In this document: positions 61,331-64,000 of the stretch, in pieces
Layout: each line of letters starts with the position of its first letter
How positions within the stretch are numbered: the first letter of the stretch is position 1
Assembly (NCBI RefSeq): GCF_025628965.1
Contig: NZ_JAOTEN010000001.1
Span: forward strand, 1,302,001-1,366,000
Length of the DNA: 64,000 nucleotides
Source of the DNA: Chryseobacterium gilvum
GTDB taxonomy: Bacteria; Bacteroidota; Bacteroidia; Flavobacteriales; Weeksellaceae
Reading direction: 5' to 3'
Position numbers and translations under genes: made by a program
The notes under the pieces: generated by a model
What the model was told of the DNA's origin: nothing
Databases searched by the model: none
Seen by the model: the letters and a program-made list of their open reading frames with translations, nothing else

Positions 61331-63655
61331 TTAATTTTTAATCACCTTAAATGTTTCCCATTGATCGCCACATCTTATTCTTAGGAGATAAATACTTTGA
61401 GGATAAGCCGTTATATCAATGATTTTTTGATTCGTTAATTTTTCTTTTTTCATAATAATTTTTCCGGCAAGATCATAAATAAAAAGCTCATCGATCATTT
61501 TTATGGTTTTAATATTGATCAGCCCTTTTGTAGGATTCGGAAAAACCGTAATTTTAGAATCCAATTGATTATCAATTTCAGTTTCTAGTTTTTTATTGAG
61601 ATGATCGTTTGAAATTCCATCATTACATAGCGAAAGTGTTGCTCTCTGAAGAATTAATCTTAACAAAAGATTATTCAGTTTTTCCACTTCATAAGAATCA
61701 ATCGTCGGTTTTATGTGATCGTTCCCGATTCCACTGTCATTGGTAAGAAACGTATAGGTTCCGTTGGTTAGCAGAGCAAAAGTTCTCATCAGATATTCGG
61801 TTTGCTTGTCGGTATCACTTGCCGCCACAGGAATAATGGTAATTCCTTTTTTTGCTGCCTGTTTTATTTTTTCAAATAATTTCTTGATATTTTCTTCTGA
61901 TTGATGGGGCGGTGCGTCCAAAATCACAAACATGATTTTCGTTGAATTTTCACGGCTCCATTTTAGTTCATCAATGGAAACCTGCAATGCTTCAACAACC
62001 GCTTCCGGTGTGTCTCCACCTCCACCGGCATCTTGTTTTTTAATAAAGTTGATTAAACTTTCTGCTTTGTCGGAAAAGTCAAATTTTCGGGTTACATATT
62101 CATCACCTTGATCTCTGTAAAATACCGAACCATAACGGATGTCTGTATTTTTTAACTGACTTTCCACATTTTTCAGAACATCTAGAAGCTCAGACTGCAG
62201 ATAAGAAATCTCGTCGTCCATAGACCCGGTCGCATCTACCACAAAAGCAATGTCTAAAGCTCTTTTTGTAAGACATGGCTTATCTAAAATGATAATATTC
62301 TGTCCATCCTTAAATTCTCTGGTGTTCGTGCTTATGATTTGTCCTGAATTATCAATTAGATGAAATTTTCCTGATGTTGACATTTTTTCATTCAGCGGAT
62401 TGATCCATAATTCTGCATTTCCTAAATTATCAGAAACAGATTCCCAAATCACTTCTTTTTTGTCGTTTAACAACGTTACTTTTTCACCAATCACAGGTTT
62501 TCTGTTTTTATTGACTAACTGTACTGAAACTCTTCTATCAGGAAAAAATTTCCATGTATTTTTATATTGGTCAAGTGTCGGAATTGCAATATCTTTCCAA
62601 TAATCCCATTTTGAAAAATCATTCACTTCCCCAGCTGTCAGTAATCCTGCTTTCGGAAGTTCTTTTTCTCCTTCTTCTTTTGGTTTAATTATTAATTCTT
62701 CAACCTTTTCGGATGCTACTTTTTTAATTTTGTGTTTTTCTAATTTTGATAAGCCTTTCGTAGTAACCAAAACAACCCCGTTTACAGCTTGACTGCCATA
62801 AAGTGATGTCGCCTCAAAATCTTTAAGTATTTTTACGTCTTTAATTTTTTTAGGATCTATGGCATTTAATACCTTACTGTTTTTTCCTGCTACAGTTCCA
62901 TCAATAACAAATAATGGTGCTGAATCTGTACTCAATGAACGTACTCCTCTTATAACAATTTTGGAAGTATCCAAAGCATCAAAACCGGAATCCACTTTTA
63001 ATCCCGAAGCTACTCCTCGTAAAGAATTTATTGCGTCAGATTTGGAATTATTTGCTAAAAGATGTCCGCTTACCGTTGATGATGAAGATGTGCTACTAGC
63101 TCGTTCATAAGATTTATTATAACCCAATACTACAACTTCTTTAACATCTTGAGGTGTATCATCCTTGTCTAAAACTCCATCATAATCGGGTTCCATATCG
63201 TTTGGTTCACTTGCAACTGCGTAGTTTCTTGGCAGCGGAATATAAATAATTTTTCCTTTTAAAGGTTCAGGTACCCTATTTGAATAAACTAAAGATTCGT
63301 TTACTTTTTTAGGATGTACAACGGCAATTTCCTTTTCAATATTAGGTTTTACAGAGTTGTTTATTTTTCCCACATGATTCACTTCAGATGAAATATTATT
63401 CTTTACCAGATTAGGTTTTGAAATATCAACAACTTCTTTTTTATTAACAAAATAAAAGGCTCCCAAACCAATCATTAAACTTGCAGCAATTCCGTACGGA
63501 AACCAAAAAGGAATTGTTCTGTTTTTATCTACTTTTTTGTCTAACTTCTCTTCTACTCTTGCCCAAACTTGATCAAAAGCCGGAAAAGTCGCAGGTTCTT
63601 CTGCAGATTGAGAAGCATCATTGAATTTTTTATCTATATCGTGATTATTTTCCAT
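61331..63655 (-). CDS. anti-sigma-like membrane protein with SusC-type plug, VWA domain and T9SS sorting domain
   Basis: A 774-residue mosaic. Residues 1-48 look like a cytoplasmic anti-sigma tail (FDQVWARVEEKLDKK), with one membrane helix at about 52-70. A SusC-type plug is at about 172-302 (VKEVVVLGYN, SLRGVASGLKV, IVIRGVRSL, PLFVIDGTV, VKILKDFEATSLYGSQAVNGVVLVTTK). A carboxypeptidase/CNA-like strand domain is at about 372-420. A von Willebrand A domain is at about 466-670, with MIDAS DATGSM (474-479), GGGGDTPEAVVEAL and VILDAPPHQ. A type A T9SS C-terminal sorting domain is at about 701-774 (VFPNPTKGLINI, IYDLAGKIIMKK). It follows the ECF sigma gene by 12 bases. Two export routes in one chain are contradictory; see the finding. 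Confidence 0.9.
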   Translation of the reverse strand: MENNHDIDKKFNDASQSAEEPATFPAFDQVWARVEEKLDKKVDKNRTIPFWFPYGIAASLMIGLGAFYFVNKKEVVDISKPNLVKNNISSEVNHVGKINNSVKPNIEKEIAVVHPKKVNESLVYSNRVPEPLKGKIIYIPLPRNYAVASEPNDMEPDYDGVLDKDDTPQDVKEVVVLGYNKSYERASSTSSSSTVSGHLLANNSKSDAINSLRGVASGLKVDSGFDALDTSKIVIRGVRSLSTDSAPLFVIDGTVAGKNSKVLNAIDPKKIKDVKILKDFEATSLYGSQAVNGVVLVTTKGLSKLEKHKIKKVASEKVEELIIKPKEEGEKELPKAGLLTAGEVNDFSKWDYWKDIAIPTLDQYKNTWKFFPDRRVSVQLVNKNRKPVIGEKVTLLNDKKEVIWESVSDNLGNAELWINPLNEKMSTSGKFHLIDNSGQIISTNTREFKDGQNIIILDKPCLTKRALDIAFVVDATGSMDDEISYLQSELLDVLKNVESQLKNTDIRYGSVFYRDQGDEYVTRKFDFSDKAESLINFIKKQDAGGGGDTPEAVVEALQVSIDELKWSRENSTKIMFVILDAPPHQSEENIKKLFEKIKQAAKKGITIIPVAASDTDKQTEYLMRTFALLTNGTYTFLTNDSGIGNDHIKPTIDSYEVEKLNNLLLRLILQRATLSLCNDGISNDHLNKKLETEIDNQLDSKITVFPNPTKGLINIKTIKMIDELFIYDLAGKIIMKKEKLTNQKIIDITAYPQSIYLLRIRCGDQWETFKVIKN
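62750..63142 (-). other. SusC-type plug domain region within the VWA protein
   Basis: This segment encodes about residues 172-302 of the VWA protein. It carries the ordered plug hallmarks V-V-V-L-G-Y, G-V-A-S-G, I-R-G-V-R-S-L, F-V-I-D-G, I-L-K-D and N-G-V-V-L-V-T-T-K. Its length, about 131 residues, matches the plug of the SusC gene at 20219-23035 (about 123 residues). Confidence 0.85.
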
Positions 63656-63667
63656 TATGTAAAAAGT

Positions 63668-64000
63668 TTAAATGTTGTGATTTACCAGAAGTTCTTGCAG
63701 TTTTTTTCTTGCGAAATTGAGTTGAGATTTTGAAGTCCCTTCAGTTATCGAAAGCATCGCGGCAATTTCTTTGTGAGGATACCCTTCAATGGCAAACAGA
63801 TTGAAAATAGTTCTGCAGCCTTCAGGAAGAAAATTAAGCAGCTTTAAAATATCTTTTTCAAATGAAATGCTGTCTGTAGGGATCCCTTTAGACTCTACCC
63901 AATCTTCTTCAATAGAAATATTCAGCGCTTTCATACTTCTTAATTTCTGCAGACATTCATTAACGGTTATTTTTCTCGCCCACGCTTCGAAAATTTCGTG
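63668..64000 (-). CDS. ECF-type RNA polymerase sigma factor, C-terminal part (partial)
   Basis: The frame is open to the right edge, so the N-terminus lies outside. The visible 110 residues begin at the end of region 2 (HEIFEAWARKITVNECLQKLRS). Region 4 follows: LLNFLPEGCRTIFNLFAIEGYPHKEIAAMLSITEGTSKSQLNFARKKLQELL, with the helix-turn-helix at HKEIAAMLSITEGTSKSQ. This is a classic Bacteroidota ECF layout. The internal ATG at 63934 is not the start. It lies 12 bases before a gene whose N-terminus looks like an anti-sigma factor, so the pair may control the barrel/plug operon. An outer-membrane-triggered sigma/anti-sigma loop would be the known FecI/FecR analogy. Confidence 0.92.
   Translation of the reverse strand, partial: HEIFEAWARKITVNECLQKLRSMKALNISIEEDWVESKGIPTDSISFEKDILKLLNFLPEGCRTIFNLFAIEGYPHKEIAAMLSITEGTSKSQLNFARKKLQELLVNHNI

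Overview
The window looks like a chromosomal segment of a Flavobacteriia bacterium close to Chryseobacterium/Elizabethkingia. The evidence is low GC, about twenty promoters of the Bacteroidota type (-7 element TAnnTTTG), SusC/SusD pairs, GldA-like and type IX secretion (T9SS) features, and many small flavobacterial lipoproteins. Species assignment is inference; there is no 16S rRNA here. The only RNA gene seen is one tRNA-Arg(ACG). No phage, insertion sequence or CRISPR array was found.

Layout. 1-7.6 kb: end of a 3-hydroxyacyl-CoA dehydrogenase, a polytopic membrane protein, a small acidic protein, a META-domain lipoprotein, pheT, dnaN and a diacylglycerol-kinase-type gene. 7.7-13.9 kb: purL and purB of purine synthesis, separated by a WG-repeat protein. 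14-23 kb: a polysaccharide utilisation locus transcribed leftward as susC-susD-GH144-type glucanase-alpha/beta hydrolase-GH3 glucosidase, a combination that suggests beta-1,2-glucan use. 23.4-32.5 kb: small housekeeping and envelope genes (DUF4197, DUF493, ArsC-like, deoxynucleoside kinase, glutamine cyclotransferase, CPA1 antiporter, DUF2490) and a run of small VOC/DinB-like genes. 32.7-38.6 kb: a giant alpha-2-macroglobulin-like protein. 38.6-44.5 kb: a UbiA-like protein, recF, DUF721, a PF10136-type membrane protein, the transglycosylase mtgA and a metal/cobalamin-type binding lipoprotein. 44.5-53.9 kb: tRNA-Arg, an ABC ATPase, a large SPFH-domain protein with vault-like repeats, a patatin-like lipase, lpdA and a small DCC/SRPBCC/GbsR group.

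The most striking region is 53.9-64 kb, a leftward operon. It encodes an ECF sigma factor (cut by the window end); a protein with an anti-sigma-like N-terminus, one membrane helix, a SusC-type TonB plug domain, a von Willebrand A domain and a T9SS sorting domain; a SusC-like outer-membrane barrel that appears to have no plug; and an alpha-2-macroglobulin with an intact thioester motif and a complete SusC-type plug inserted in its middle. The barrel stop and the macroglobulin start codon are directly adjacent. I read this as a candidate undescribed split plug/barrel envelope system coupling TonB-type plugs to protease-trap and adhesion domains. A fragmentary version of the same plug motifs sits in the 1,960-residue macroglobulin at 32.7-38.6 kb.

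Intergenic DNA carries recurrent palindromes: three related AACCT...AGGTT-type hairpins or functional look-alikes near gene ends, one 120-bp composite palindromic element at 17.2-17.3 kb, and many ordinary hairpin terminators.
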